This document shows positions 36,210 through 48,688 of a stretch of 64,000 nt of DNA, one piece after another. This stretch comes from Metarhizium brunneum (Eukaryota; Ascomycota; Sordariomycetes; Hypocreales; Clavicipitaceae), in the NCBI RefSeq assembly GCF_013426205.1, contig NC_089427.1:2604001-2668000 (forward strand), given 5' to 3'. A model generated the notes under the pieces. The model was not told where the DNA came from and did no database searches. It worked only from the letters and a program-made list of their open reading frames with translations. Made by a program: the position numbers and the translations under genes. The first letter of the stretch is position 1; the number at the start of each line of letters is the position of its first letter.

Positions 36210-37706
36210 TCACTCCCTCCTCATAGCCTCCACCATGCTCATCATCCGATAATCAAGCACGACACCAACCCAGTCGTCCTCCACCAACGAATAGCCCTCG
36301 CTCTCGTTCCCCTTGGGCTTCCTCGGATTCAACGCCCAATAGCCAAAATCCGCGTCCACCTCGCCCAAGTACCTCCACAAGTTCTTCCAATATCGCACGT
36401 CGCCCACACTCGCCGGCAGCCTCGGCGCGCCAATCTCGCCCACCCAGACGGGCGCCACGCCCTCCTCGAGCAGATACCCCCAGTGCCCGCGCATGCTCTC
36501 ACGAAACGACTCATATGTCCTCTTGGAGAAGCGACCTCCCAGACTCCCCCATCCCGACCAGGCGTACACATGCGCCGAGTACACGAGCTTGTTCGCAATG
36601 TCCAGACTCACTGGCCGCTTCCGCGCCCCGCGCAAGTCGTTTGCAGACTCGGTCCCTTCCACCACCACGAGCCAGTCCGGATTCATGGCCAGCAAGCGAT
36701 TCCCACAGCGCTCTGCCGCCTCTGCCCACTTGTGCCACGGCATCGTGCCCCAGAGGCCTCGCACCTCGTTGCGTAGATCAACGCCAATGACGAGCGGATC
36801 GTTGGTGAATCTCGTCATGACCGTCTCCCAGTTCCGTATCCACTCATCCTCAGATTGTGTCACCTTGCAAATGCCCAGGAGATGGTCATTCGCCCACGCC
36901 GCGTCGCATGGGTTCGCACCGCAGCACCACGTCGCCCTCGTAATGTGATTATTGACAATCACGGCGATACCTTGCTCCGTTAGCGTTGTCGCGACGGCCT
37001 CGAGGATATCCAGCGCCCTGAGTCCCACGAGGTCCGCGTTCGCCCTGACCAACCTGGCGTCGATGACTGGGTTTTTGGAAACCAGCTCATCTGCGTAGGG
37101 AAGTCGGACGCTGTTAAAGCCCAGTTTCTTGATTGTTTGGGCAATCACTTTGCGGTGCTGCACGTCCAGCCCTCCCGGGACGAACAGCTCATCGCTTGCG
37201 CCGTACCAATTTATCGACGCCAGCTTGAACCTCCTCCCCTCTGCGTCAACGATATGCCGACCCTTGGTGACAAGAGGCAACGTGTAGTTTGTAATCTGGG
37301 TGCGTTCCAGGGGTGGCGGTAACGGTTTCTTGCCAAACGATACTGACTCCATGTCCGGGATCCAAACCGCACTTATAGCCACCTCTGACCTGTAAAAGTA
37401 CCCAACAAAGCAGCCCAGGAGGAGGACTACACCCAAGAATATCCATCTTCGTGGTCTCCGTGACACAAATCGCCATAGTGGCCACGCCCTCTGCTTCTGT
37501 TTCATCCACACAATGCCGCCGTCACCACCTTGGCCAATACCTGGCGCTTCAATCCTCGCCGCGGCTCTGGTTGCAGGCAACGAGAAGAATGGTCGCTCCG
37601 GCTCCGGCTCGTTCCATCTGTCGCCATGGCCATCTCGGGGAAATCGGTTTGCCGCCCACGCCGCATCGCCAGAATACGGCCCGGATAGCCTTAAACCTCC
37701 TCTCAT
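36210..37706 (-). CDS. glycoside hydrolase family 5 enzyme, membrane-anchored
   Basis: An intron-free 498-residue frame. The catalytic half is a GH5 (cellulase-type) TIM barrel: HIVDAEGRRFKLASINWYGA near the barrel start, FNSVRLPYADELV, VIVNNHI, acid/base Glu314 in DLRNEVRG, His379 in YSAHVYAW, and nucleophile Glu424 in VWVGEIGAP. These enzymes cleave beta-linked glucans or mannans by a retaining mechanism; the substrate cannot be read from the sequence. Residues 1-87 are polar and basic. Residues 88-104 (WIFLGVVLLLGCFVGYF) form one membrane segment followed by the luminal domain, so it is a type II protein, probably acting at the Golgi or cell surface. The start is the first in-frame ATG; the next Met (68) would still keep the anchor. 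Confidence 0.92.
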   Translation of the reverse strand: MRGGLRLSGPYSGDAAWAANRFPRDGHGDRWNEPEPERPFFSLPATRAAARIEAPGIGQGGDGGIVWMKQKQRAWPLWRFVSRRPRRWIFLGVVLLLGCFVGYFYRSEVAISAVWIPDMESVSFGKKPLPPPLERTQITNYTLPLVTKGRHIVDAEGRRFKLASINWYGASDELFVPGGLDVQHRKVIAQTIKKLGFNSVRLPYADELVSKNPVIDARLVRANADLVGLRALDILEAVATTLTEQGIAVIVNNHITRATWCCGANPCDAAWANDHLLGICKVTQSEDEWIRNWETVMTRFTNDPLVIGVDLRNEVRGLWGTMPWHKWAEAAERCGNRLLAMNPDWLVVVEGTESANDLRGARKRPVSLDIANKLVYSAHVYAWSGWGSLGGRFSKRTYESFRESMRGHWGYLLEEGVAPVWVGEIGAPRLPASVGDVRYWKNLWRYLGEVDADFGYWALNPRKPKGNESEGYSLVEDDWVGVVLDYRMMSMVEAMRRE

Positions 37707-39375
37707 CCCGGCGAGAGACTGTGTATTGTATCAATCTCAAACACGGCAGTTGGGCACGCGACCCTCAAATAGGGTAGGACAAAGGACAGTTGCTGCCGAA
37801 TACAACGCCGGATTCTTAATAACGGAATCAAAGAGGGATGATTCTAAAAATTCAAGTTGACCAATTCAAAAAACATTTCCTTTGCGTCTGGGAATCGAGT
37901 CTCAAACGTTGCGAGTCGCGTCCCCCCAGGCCCATCCAGATCCGGCGCTCCCGTGCCGCCGCCGTCGATCAATCAACTGCTGCCACGGCACGAACCTCGC
38001 CGTCTTTCTTGCTGACGAAAATGAAAGAATGTATGCATGTATATTCGTACGAGTATATCAGCTCGCAATCTTTGTCCCGTGAAAGAATAGACAAGGCAGG
38101 ATTTATATATACTCAAAGTCAATGCCAAATGAATGTGCGTCCGAGGCTCCAAAAAGGTGGCGGCCTGGGACGCAGCCATTATGCCACCCTGGTCTCCCGT
38201 CACTGAAAGATGCAGGCTGCGACATTCCGTTTTGCTGCTTGCCTATGCCTATGGTTGTGTCACTTGTGTGGCTGACTCGTGAGTTGGCGAATCTGATGCA
38301 AGACTTGCGAATGGTTGCGCGTCAGCTTGGCCTACATTCTTGAAATGTTCAATGTTGGTTCAAGCCTGGCACTACTGCCTACTTGCGTCTGGTGGGCTCT
38401 TCTGATTCCTCGCATGGCCGGGCTCCAGTCATACGGGCATCAGCCCAGCATTTAGCACGACGTGTCTTTTTGCTCATGTATGCCAAATGCTAGCAGGCAG
38501 ATATGCCATCGTCCTTGTACGCTCTTGCTACATCTGGCATTAGATTCATGTTGCAAAGTGCGGGAAGCTGCCGTATTAGCGCACAATTCAGTCATGGCTA
38601 GGGCGGCGTTTGCCCCCATCGGCAAGCCGATCCAAGATTGGGCGAAATGCCAACAGGTCATCCAATTAACTTGTATATTTGACTTTTTGATCAATTCTAT
38701 GTACAAAGCGGACGAGGTGCTGGTTACCAATTGGAACCGCTGTGCCTTTATTTACACGGCAGAGATGTGTGCCCGCCCTTGAATCGCCAGCTTCTTTGCC
38801 CACAGCACCTCTCTGGTCTACTATACACCCAGATCCCCGGTAGAGCCACTCCAACCCCGTGGTCATTAAGCGATATTAGACAAGATGGTTCTTGGCTCTC
38901 TCATTATTCTCGGGCCGTGTACTTCCTATGACGCCGATTTATCCAGCACCACCTCCCAAGGCAGCCATGTAACTAAAGACCACTACAGTGCAAGTCCCAT
39001 AATCCTCTAATTATGCGTAAAAAGGAAGTGTCACGACCATGACGATTTTCATTGGGATAGCTTCTTTAGTGGGGAGAATTTTATCTTGACTGGACCAAGT
39101 CATGTCTCCCCCTCGATCTACTGCAAAGGGAGCATCAAGACCTTACGTCCTAGGACTTGGCCCGGCCAAGTCTTGATTTTTAGGCACCAATTCCGGTGCT
39201 CTCCGGGTATAATTCCGGGGTAGTGTTTGTTCGAGTGGATAGACAATGCGTCCGCAGGTGTCTCTGGGTGACGGGTGTCGCTCGCATAGTCTCTTTCGTA
39301 ACAGTTTGTTGATTCATTAAAAGCTCTCTTTCCAAGGCATAAAAGATGCAACAAAGAGAACTAGATTGTGTGACT
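37707..39375. other. 1.7 kb intergenic region
   Basis: It holds the GH5 promoter and the 3' side of the receptor gene. Short frames lack any domain. No repeat stands out. Confidence 0.5.
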
Positions 39376-41124
39376 TTAAATTCTGTTCATGCCGAGCGGG
39401 TTCATGTCTTGACGATCGGTTCTTTCGGGTCGCTCGGGTCGCGCAAATGTTTCCTGATGATCCCACGAGGCTGTCTGCGGCCCTCGAGGACTTGAGAATG
39501 ATCTCACAGGAACGTTATACCGTGCCGCCTGGCCGAAATAGTCAGGGGTTCGCCGTCCAGGCGATGGCGATTTTACTGGAGAGAGTGGTGTTACCACAAC
39601 GCTAGAGTCCCTGGAGAGCATTTCGTACGAACGTGAATTGCGTAATTCTTTCTTAGTATCATGGCGAGCGTCCACAGACACAAACTCTTTCTGTCTGCGG
39701 CTACTCGGTAGGAACGACGTGAACAATTCGTACCAGCCGGTAAACATGGAAATACGGCCCAATAGGAACATCAGCCAAATGCCGTTCAACTATCCCATCA
39801 TGTTAGTCAAATATGCAAGATTCTGAGTAGGGCTTATACGCCAAATTCGCCTCAAGGGGGAAGAACAAATTGGTACGGGGATAGAAAAGGGAACCAACGA
39901 ACCCCCAATAAGAGTAACACAGCCGTGACCGTGGCTTCGTTAACGACAATGGAGCCCGCATATTTGAGACATTGATTCTTGTCACCCCCTGCACCAATGA
40001 GGCAAGTTACCCAATCTTTTGCCATGCTGGGGTCGTTTGTTACCGATTGCACAACGTTGTCTTGGAACACGAAGATGACCGAGAAGAAGATAACATCAGC
40101 AATGATGATCAGGACGATGGCAATGCCGCGCCATTGTAAGGCAATAACCCGTTTCACACGACGATAGGCTTGGCGAGGGGACACCGTTCTGACGCTGCTA
40201 GTGTATGCCGGGAGGCTCGACCCTTCCGTTGAGGCAGAGTTGTCGTATAAGGAGGCCAGGTAAACTTTGACGCAGTAGCCAAATGTCGCAAACGTAATAA
40301 TCACAGTTGCGCCAGCAAAAATGAGGAGCGGGATCCACACATCGGCGAGACTGTTCTTGTGATTGAGGTGGCACGTTGAACCGAACCGAAAAGAAACACC
40401 GCTGAAGACGAGAGCCAAGGTGATGCCGAGTAAGGGAATGCCCCAGCCGGCAGCCTGAGCAAATATCATGAAGCTTCTTCCCACAAGAACCTGCCAACAA
40501 ATCTGAAGATGGAGGGAGAGCGATCGCAAGAAAGCCCACATAACACCACACCAGCCCCCCAAGAGGAGGAAACTACCAGAAGCACCGCACACCTTACTGG
40601 TGGACATGCTATGGGGAGTAATTTTGTCATAACACTGATCAGGACGAGCAGCCAGAGGGATCACGAATCCGAGCTGAGAAAGTCTCGTCAGTATCTGACG
40701 CGATATCATATTCCAGGCATGCGGACGATGCTCGAACTCACATTCATCAGGAGGACTCCAATAGTTAAACAGACGCTCAGATAATGTCTATTGGTCTTGT
40801 CCACGGGAAGAGCTGCCCAAGAAGCAAGCAGATACACGCAACATATGGCGCTCACGGCCGCTATCCAGTTAGCCGCCACAGTCATAGAGTTGAAGCTGTC
40901 TGGGTAAATCCAGTCCGTCATCGGACAAGGAAGGCAGCATTTCAGGTCATCTGCAACCTTCTGACATAGCCGGCCTTCTAGGTCTATTCCATGTTAGCGA
41001 GTATACCAGAGAAGGCCAGGCTGATAGCAAGTGGTCAGAGTAGCATACATCCTTTGCTGTGTAAATAGAGATTCGAATCGACAAATGGCGGGGGACACAG
41101 GTTCACCCCAGTTAGATTGACCAT
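39376..41124 (-). CDS. seven-transmembrane GPCR-like receptor (fungal family)
   Basis: Exons on the minus strand: 41124-41049, 40983-40742, 40673-39903, 39789-39376; 500 residues. The first 46 residues carry five Cys (10, 32, 41, 42, 45; KCCLPCP) before DWIYPDSF, likely an extracellular cap. About seven hydrophobic segments follow, including VAANWIAAVSAICCVYLLAS, YLSVCLTIGVLLMNLGFVIPL and VIALQWRGIAIVLIIIADVI. Family-type motifs: LPVDKTNRHYLSVCL, DQCYDKITP and VSFRFGSTCHLNHKNSLADVW. A Ser/Pro-rich cytoplasmic tail (SPVKSPSPGRRTPDYFG) offers phosphorylation sites. It belongs to a fungal group annotated as secretin/cAMP-receptor-like GPCRs. Ligand and G-protein are unknown. Donor GTTCGT of the last intron is less common, but LLLLG|LNGIW joins in frame. 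No signal peptide is seen, so a further 5' exon is possible. Confidence 0.82.
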
Positions 41125-41712
41125 CTTAACAGGTCTCGATTCCCTCCCCCAAGACCTTTGAACTCTTGTTATAAGTGAATTGGCCGATGCAATGTTGGTT
41201 ACTTATAGTCAGTGGAGTACGATGGTAATTGTAGTCGTTTCCCCACACTAGTAGATGTTGCTCGCGGTCCCAGACGTGAAGTATTATAGCACAAGCGATG
41301 ATGTATTATGCGTGTGCCCACACCCTGTTCAGTATCCGGCGGCGAAATTTCGACGAATTTAGGTGCAAGTATTCGGGTACAATTATCAGACAGCCCTTAA
41401 TATGTAAAGAGAAAACAGAAGTAAGAAGTATAGTAAGAATGTGCTGAGAGTAGCACGAATATAAACGCCGAATAAACCACGAGGAGGTTGTTTACAACCC
41501 TATAGTCACAGACATGGCTCCTTTGATATACAGTTATGTCGACGACACTGAGCCAAGGTGAGACGGGCTTCGGCTTCGAAGGGCAAGTATTCGTTGTAAA
41601 AGGAGTGTAGGAATAGTATGGAAATAGGTCAACGTAAAGCAATTTGGGCCTGAAGTAAGCAACAGGTGTGATGGGTGGAGGGCGAAGGAGGACCATAAAG
41701 TACTCGGACGTT

Positions 41713-44541
41713 TACTCCGTCCGCGGGAGACAGGCTCCCACAAGTTCTGGCTGCTCGACATCAAAGTGGGTGGCCGTGGGCGTGAGTCTTTCGAGGTGTC
41801 AAGAATCAACTGGTGTTGTGTGTGTGAGCGGGCACTTGCAAATATCCCGGTCCCTTGTTCCCCGTTGCCTCCCCCCTGGTCGACCAGCCTGGACTCTTTT
41901 TTTCCCTCTCTCGTTCTCTCTCTCACTCTCTCACTGGGCGTCGCAGCCGGGGGCTTACAGCGGTGCTCGAAGTACGGAGTAGCCAGTCGAATTGGCGATA
42001 CGGGCTAGTACATAGACTTTGGTGACCAAGGACGGGAACATTGTCTGGATCGACCTGTCTGCAGGTGGTGGGCTTGATCCCTGAATAACTGGAGCCCTCG
42101 GGTCGGCTTAGTTTAGCGTACACGAGGCCATGCACTTGAACATTCTGAGTAACCACCCCCTGGCAGGCAGTCTTCATGGGATCCTGCAGGGGTTATTTAC
42201 GTGCCTGGGCGGATGTGATGAGGAGGCGACGGGTCCTGGGCGTTCTGGCGGAGGTGACGAATAATGGACACCCTGACCTGCCACCCCGCCAAAAAGTCTT
42301 CATATCCACTCGAGAGATCTTGTCTTGAAGATGCTCTGGTGCCCCCGTTTATGCGCCAAGCAACTACTCCGTGCCAATGCTCGTCTTGCTCGTCTCCCGG
42401 GCACAGTTGCGGGCATGCCAACACGACAAGCTCTGTCAGTGCAATCATATCGTGATAGATGGCTAGGTTGGATTGGAGGAGCTTTTGACGGAGCTGAACC
42501 AGAGGAATAGGCGATTTGAACTGATCGAAGCGGGCCGAGGGGCAACATGACCTCCAAAGAAGCAACAAAGCAGCTCTCCAGTTGGCTGCAGCTCCGAGCC
42601 CCTGACAGGACGAGGCGGGACAGGACAGAAGAAGAGTGGAAGCACAAGGTCCCCCAAATATGTATGGCTTGTGCTTCAAACGCGCCTCCAATCGCGGTGC
42701 AATACTGCCATGGCGAAACCGAGCTCCGCATAGTGACGATGAGGCGCAACGCCATCTGGGGAGATGCCCTGACAGATTCCTAAGCTTCTGTCAAATGAAA
42801 AGGTCGATGCTTCCTTCAGCATCTAACCGTGTGTTAGCCGCAAAGGATGGGATACCATGTGTATTTTCGTAGGGCGAGGAACAAGGAGACACATGCCCGC
42901 AATTTAATACAATAGACACGAGCATAGCGCCATAGTAAATACTCGCCGTCTTCCGTACAGCGTCAACATCGAAGAACCGGTACAAGGGCTGGCAGCAGGT
43001 AATCAGCATTTGTGCAAACTGCCGGAGAGCTGACTGGAAGGATTTAACTCGTCTGGCAAGACCGACGAGGCGAGACGGGCAAGGCAAGATGATTTCGAGA
43101 ATCCAGATGTCGTGAAGTTGGAGCTAGCAGGCAGGTGCCAAGTCTGCCAAGCACCAGTTGAAGACCCGACGGGGGCAGCTCGAGTGTCTCTAGTCTCTAC
43201 TCCGTACAACGTCTGGGCCAAATTCGGACGCCGCCACAACATTCGTGCATGGCATTCGTGCGCAGTGCAGTGTAACCACGCGGCCCATGTCGTACATAGG
43301 GTCAACTGGTGTGCTGGGCCAACAGTGGTGGGCTGGTGCTGCATGAGCCAGAGGCGTCGATTGATGGTGGATGAGGCAACGTCGTGATGCTCCAGAGCAC
43401 CAGGCCAGACTTCATGGAGAACCGAGCTGGAACCACGAATTGAATCGCCTTCTCGAGTCCTCGTCCAGCAAACCGTCAAAGTCTGAATTCGCCGCTCCGT
43501 TCCTGTACAACAACAACTGACATGGAATCTGCGGATTGACAATAGTCCATTCAATGGGTGGCTTTGTCAGGACCCAGTAGAAGTGGCCAACATGGGGTCG
43601 CATAAGCTGCAGCCAGCGCTCGAGGGCCTGTGCTGGTACGACAACAAAAAAGCGCTGTTGGTTGGAAACTATCCAATCGTAGATACCATGGTGGCTATTC
43701 CGTACATACATGAGTCGTCATCGATAGTTGTCATCAGGCAGGTAGGTAATCGGTCTACGGAGTACCCCGTAGCCCATCACCGCTCATGGCTCGGCGGTGC
43801 TATGATAGTAATTCATGCATGATAGAGTATATATGCGCCCCGCTGCGCCCAAAGGGCAATTAGGAGTTATCCGGAGCAAAACATGCCAATTCCTCGGCAC
43901 CATTTGGCCATTCAATGTTTCTTGGCCCAGCCACTTCCTGGAAAGAGGTTGGCAGCCCGCGTTGTCAATACTTGATTGCTTTTCGGGCGACCACTCCGCA
44001 ACGTCTCCCTTATGCCCCGTCCCTGATGCAGGAACAAAGTAGCTGCAGGTACCTAAGGTGTTCACCAGCTCGACCGTGAGAAGAGCCGCTGGAGACTACC
44101 GAGTACTCCGTACTACGCGTGTATTGTGCAGTTCAGCAGTATTTTTGTGAGACATGCATGTGGTGACCCAGCGTCGTGTCCCTCCGCACTATCCTGTGCT
44201 CCGGGGACTTTGTCCCAATTTCAAATGCGGAGACAGGGTCAACTGGTAGTTTGGTAGTATCAGCTTCCGGCCGAGAGATGTCCCTTACAATTTGCTTTTT
44301 GGTTTTCTTCTTTGTGACATCGCAGTGCGGGTACTCCCTAGCCAGAAATTGGCGGGCGCGCTTTGGCCTTGGGATGGGGTTGAAACAGGCCGCGAGAAAC
44401 AAAGTTCAATAACCGCGATCAAGTCGTCTTGGTATCTCAGATCCCGATCAGCACTAATACGGCTTGAGTTCCACCTCGAAGGTTAAGTAGCAACTCCATT
44501 GTCTGCACATACCTTGTATGCCAGAGTTCCCGATACTCCGT
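41713..44541. repeat. cluster of the ACGGAGTA/TACTCCGT motif (7 copies)
   Basis: Cores at 41713, 41974, 42365, 43198, 43757, 44104 and 44534, both orientations, spread through gene-free DNA. Confidence 0.85.
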
Positions 44542-47451
44542 TTCCTAGTCACTCCCATGTGGGAGAACATACTCGCAGAGACATACATATACAAACCGTG
44601 ATGGGGAAAAAGGCATTCCTGAACCCAAAGTTGCATTTGGTGGCGCTGCTAGTTCTCCCAGTCAGGTCCCATTCTATTGTCGATGTTTCTTGAAAAGACT
44701 GCAATTATCGGATTGTGAGCCCCTTCAGCGCTGCCTCAAGACAAGGGACACCCAGTTTGGCATGTTTCCTTGCTCTCCAAGCGGGGAGGTTCTTTCGTTC
44801 CTTTAACTTTATTTGCAGAATATACGAGGCGGCGATATTGATCCGTGGAGGACTGCGAGAAAGTGGCAAAAAGGCTGCCAATGCTCTCTTCATAGGCCAG
44901 TGCGGTGGGATAGAAGGCAGTAGTTTCAATGTTTTGTCCAGTCAGGTTCAGCATTTCCAAGCTGCCACCAGTTGAAGAGCGCCCCAGCGGCTAAGACACG
45001 GCGTATGGTGCCCAGGCACAACCTGTCACTGGTCAAAAACTGCATGCGTAAGTTGCACGCTGACTGGTCGGCCGTATCGGTGCCTTCCCTCCATTGAGAG
45101 CCTCAGGTGCGCGAGCTGGGTTCTGGGAAGGAACATCTACCTATAGAAGCGACGAGCCAAGCGCCCCGAGACGTTCATTTTGGTCCGTCTGCAAATATGA
45201 TTTGATTTTTTACTCATCATCACTCTTTCGCGTCCTCCAACTCCCACGCGGACACATGTAACTCGAGTCATTTCGAACCGACGCTCGTGTCCTTGCCACG
45301 ATTGCAATTGGCTCTCCCCCACAAACAACCACATAGTTGCATGTGTTCTGCTCAGCATCCATTGGCTCAACGCTCAGCTGCTCTCTGACAGCGTGAGGAA
45401 CTTTGAGGACAGTCTTCTACTTGGTTGGACATTCAGCTTTCGGCCATGCACATCTTACTTGGCGGGCTAGCATCGTTCGATGCCATGATTACCCATGTTA
45501 TCTCGCGGCAAAAAATTGTGAGATGTCCTTTCGCGCGGTGCGTGCTCCGTACTGTACACGCATGAATCCGGGGAAGCGCTCCTTCTGGCAACCAGACTTG
45601 GCCTCGCCAATGACTTGAGACCATGACATTGTTTCGGATGTCCCAATCGACGCTTGACCTAGGACTCTATTCTTCTTCAGACGAGGCGGCATCATGCTAC
45701 GCAGCAGAGGTTTCAGTATCAAGCCGCCTGTCAACTCGTCTGAAGTGCCATAATTTCGAAACAAGGAGCTCGTGTTGCAGCCAAGTCAAGATATCAGCCC
45801 ACAACCGAACGTTCAACCTGTCAATTCGTCCAAACCATTGCTGCATCCGTGGCGACTCTCGTTTACCACGACCACTTGCGGCTCTTCACCCCGGGTCCAG
45901 AGACCTCTGGCCTCTGGCAGCTTGATCTGCCGGACACTGGCACATGCTTTACAACACTCCTCGCTCCCCAAACTTGCGCTCATTTGCCTCGGTGCGCGTG
46001 AAAATGCGAGGCTTGTGCATTTCAATATTCTAGGGTCTGCAAGCCACTGCTCCACTTTCATCAACATCCAAATCATGAGGAGAGTCCTCATGAGATGGCG
46101 TACGACTTGTTACATCCATGCTGTCCTCAATAAACCTTGTGTCCAAGTCTCCTTCCCCAAAAATACATCGCGAGTGTGGTGACCGATCCCTGGTTTACCC
46201 CGGTTTTTTAAGACTGGATAACGTCATTTGGGTCAGGTGAATTTTGAAAGAAGGCACAGGACTTTTTTCCAGAAGCCCGTTACATTTTGAGTCGATTTGT
46301 GGTAACTACATCTTTATTACATCCGTCGAATGAAACCCAACTACAGTTACTCATGCAACCCAGCCTTACAACATATATTACAACAACACTTCATGGCGAT
46401 ACGACAATCAAGTAGCCGCCAAAGGAGCCGCCAAACTGCAAATCATATTCAAAGTTCTATGCTAAACAAAGGTACTAACCTGGTACTCTGTAAGAAACCA
46501 AGGGATCTGATTAATTCCCCGCTCTTCATAGCCCTTTAGACATGGCTTGATTACAATAGCTCTTTTTTAAATTGCACACTGGCCACCTTAACTCGGGACC
46601 TTTCTGTTCGCGTTAGCATGTGAGTCTGATGCGGCAAAAATCGCACCGCCATGACTTGCTCGCATGCCTCTAAAAGGATTATGAAGGCTATTGAATGTCA
46701 AATCCCATATGCTCTGCAGTGGCTAACCCAGCTAGGTTCCTTGTTAACCAATATTCTCTTCCTGGCTAGACCAGTTTGGCTGGCATTTTTGTGGCTTTTT
46801 GTAGCAGAAGTTCCGGTTGTGTTTTACTCTGTGAAGAAGCACAACACAGTAGTACCAAGAATCGAACAGGTTGTTTCGCATGATGCCAGGTCTCAGGTTC
46901 GCGTTTCAAGGCAATGCTCCTCTCGGTGTTCCTCCGGCGGAGCTGGGGCGACAACGGGCCATTTCGTGCGGATTGTCGCATACTCTGTGAGGAGACCAAA
47001 TGCTCACCTTACCATCCGGAACGGGATGGTGGAATCTCGCACGCCATTAGTATCCCGGTTAATACAATGTGGTGTTAAGAAGTCCACCCGCAGGGAGTGT
47101 GAAAGGCCCTTGCCTGTCAACACGTTGGTGCTGACTAGAGCCTTCCCGTCTCAATCGGTTCAAGCATGCCTCAGTTCTGCATGTGCTGAGGGGGCTTGTG
47201 CCCAGGAAGCTTCCAGGATTAATTTTTTTTCCCTAGCTGGTTCTGTTGTCGTTTCCCAGTCGTCACCCTACCCCTCTGTCAAAAAGAGGGGAGGACATTT
47301 TGTTTTTTTCTGTGATGATATCCTGGTTCAAGCACAAGGGTGCCGGGAAAGTAGCGTTTACCTAACGTCTATCATATCCCCATACCGACTTTCATTTCGA
47401 AGCGTACCCATCCTTGGAAAGCATTGACGAGACTAGGTATTCAACAAAACC

Positions 47452-47467
47452 TCGATTTATAAATCGA
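47452..47467. repeat. 16-bp palindrome TCGATTTATAAATCGA
   Basis: A perfect inverted repeat in the sequence ACCTCGATTTATAAATCGA, followed by TAAAGTGCC. The CCTCGATTTAT core is reminiscent of pogo/Tc1-type transposon ends, but no second end or transposase was found. Confidence 0.6.
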
Positions 47468-48688
47468 TAAAGTGCCAATTTCCGCATTAGCACAACAACA
47501 TGTCTAATCGTCTTTCACCCGCTCTCACCCATCCTCCTATTCGTTCGTTGAGGCGGCGAATCCACCACCAGAGTAACGAACATGCAGCTCTCTCCACTGA
47601 ACCAGTTGTTTGGGACACGGCGGAAGTCTTCAGACTCGAGTGGAACTTGAGCCCTGGCCCTGGTTCAGGGAAGATCTGTCAGCCTTCATAGTAGGGTCTT
47701 ATGGACTAGTACCCGCAAACGAGGATGAACATTGCCAAGGACAGTTTGTCACTGTGGTGTCAATGCCTCGGACCGCCCGCAGTCTCATGTATATTTCGAC
47801 TTGAGGAACAGGGCCAAATGATCGAGTAGACGTCACTAATATATGCTCACAATAAACAAAATTTGTCGGACGCGGCAACACCAGAGACCCACCTGAGCTT
47901 TATTACTACATATATGTATGCATATGTATATACTAATTTCATTTGCAAACTGTTCTTTCGAAGCTAGTGTGGCAGTTCGCCCCGTAGGAAAAAGCTTAAT
48001 TCGGCCTCTCACGAACTGCTGGAGGATAACTCAAACTTATGCCGCAGTCACACCAAGGCCAAGCTCGTTGTAGTCGCTGCTGGAGGAGGGTACGCCCCCA
48101 ATAAGTCCACCCTTTTGTGTCGCTGCATCCATAGAATGTCCAAACTATGCGGAAACGTCCAGTCGTACCTCTCGTATAGAATAGCTTGCGGTTTGCAGCC
48201 TCGGAGTTGTAAGCATCAGGCCGTGTTGGCTCTCGACTGCAGCAAGTGTAATGACTCCGCAGTGCGGACTTTGATATCGGCCGTGGTTATGGCGATGACG
48301 TTGCGTGTTTAACATCGGAGCTCTGTTGCTCCTACGGTGTAACTCATTGGTGTCTGTATTTCTAACATTGTGAATTTCCTAGTGGCGTTTAGCCCAAGCT
48401 ATGAACAGGACGAAGCCGTCAAGAGGATTGTAAATCGTTCATCTAGAGTCTCAGCCCACTCGCTTGCAAACGTGTTTTTCGGTGGAACAGTCGAAGGAAA
48501 CGAGGCACAAGCTGGTTTTCGACGTGACTTGTATTGGAGAATAAATAGGAGAGTCCAGACGACAAAGTCGACAATGATGGCAATGATGGCAATCAAAATC
48601 ACAGACTTTAAAATACGATACTAAAGAATACCAAAGAAAGGAAGAAAAATATCACGGAAAACCTACCACAAGATTCGACCGACGACAA

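Larger units (their letters stand above)
41125..48688. other. 7.5 kb gene-poor region
   Basis: This is the longest stretch without a confident gene. It holds seven copies of the dispersed motif (41713-44541), a CT-rich run (about 41895-41935), a 258-codon frame at 46651-47427 with no domain, and a 16-bp palindrome at 47452-47467. Small protein-like frames occur at 42547-42783 (plus, 78 aa) and 43412-43711 (minus, 99 aa, ending SDFDGLLDEDSRRRFNSWF). None has splice or family support, so I do not call them genes. AT-rich debris around 41150-41500 may be an old repeat. Confidence 0.5.

Noticed and set aside
41193..41497. Possible solo LTR (TGTTGG... to ...TTTACA with TATA and AATAAA words)
   Set aside because: No matching target-site duplication, no second copy in the window and no primer-binding site; the ends fit only loosely.
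46840..46960. tRNA-like B-box (TGTTCGATTCT on the minus strand)
   Set aside because: No A-box, acceptor stem or anticodon arm can be folded at the right distance.
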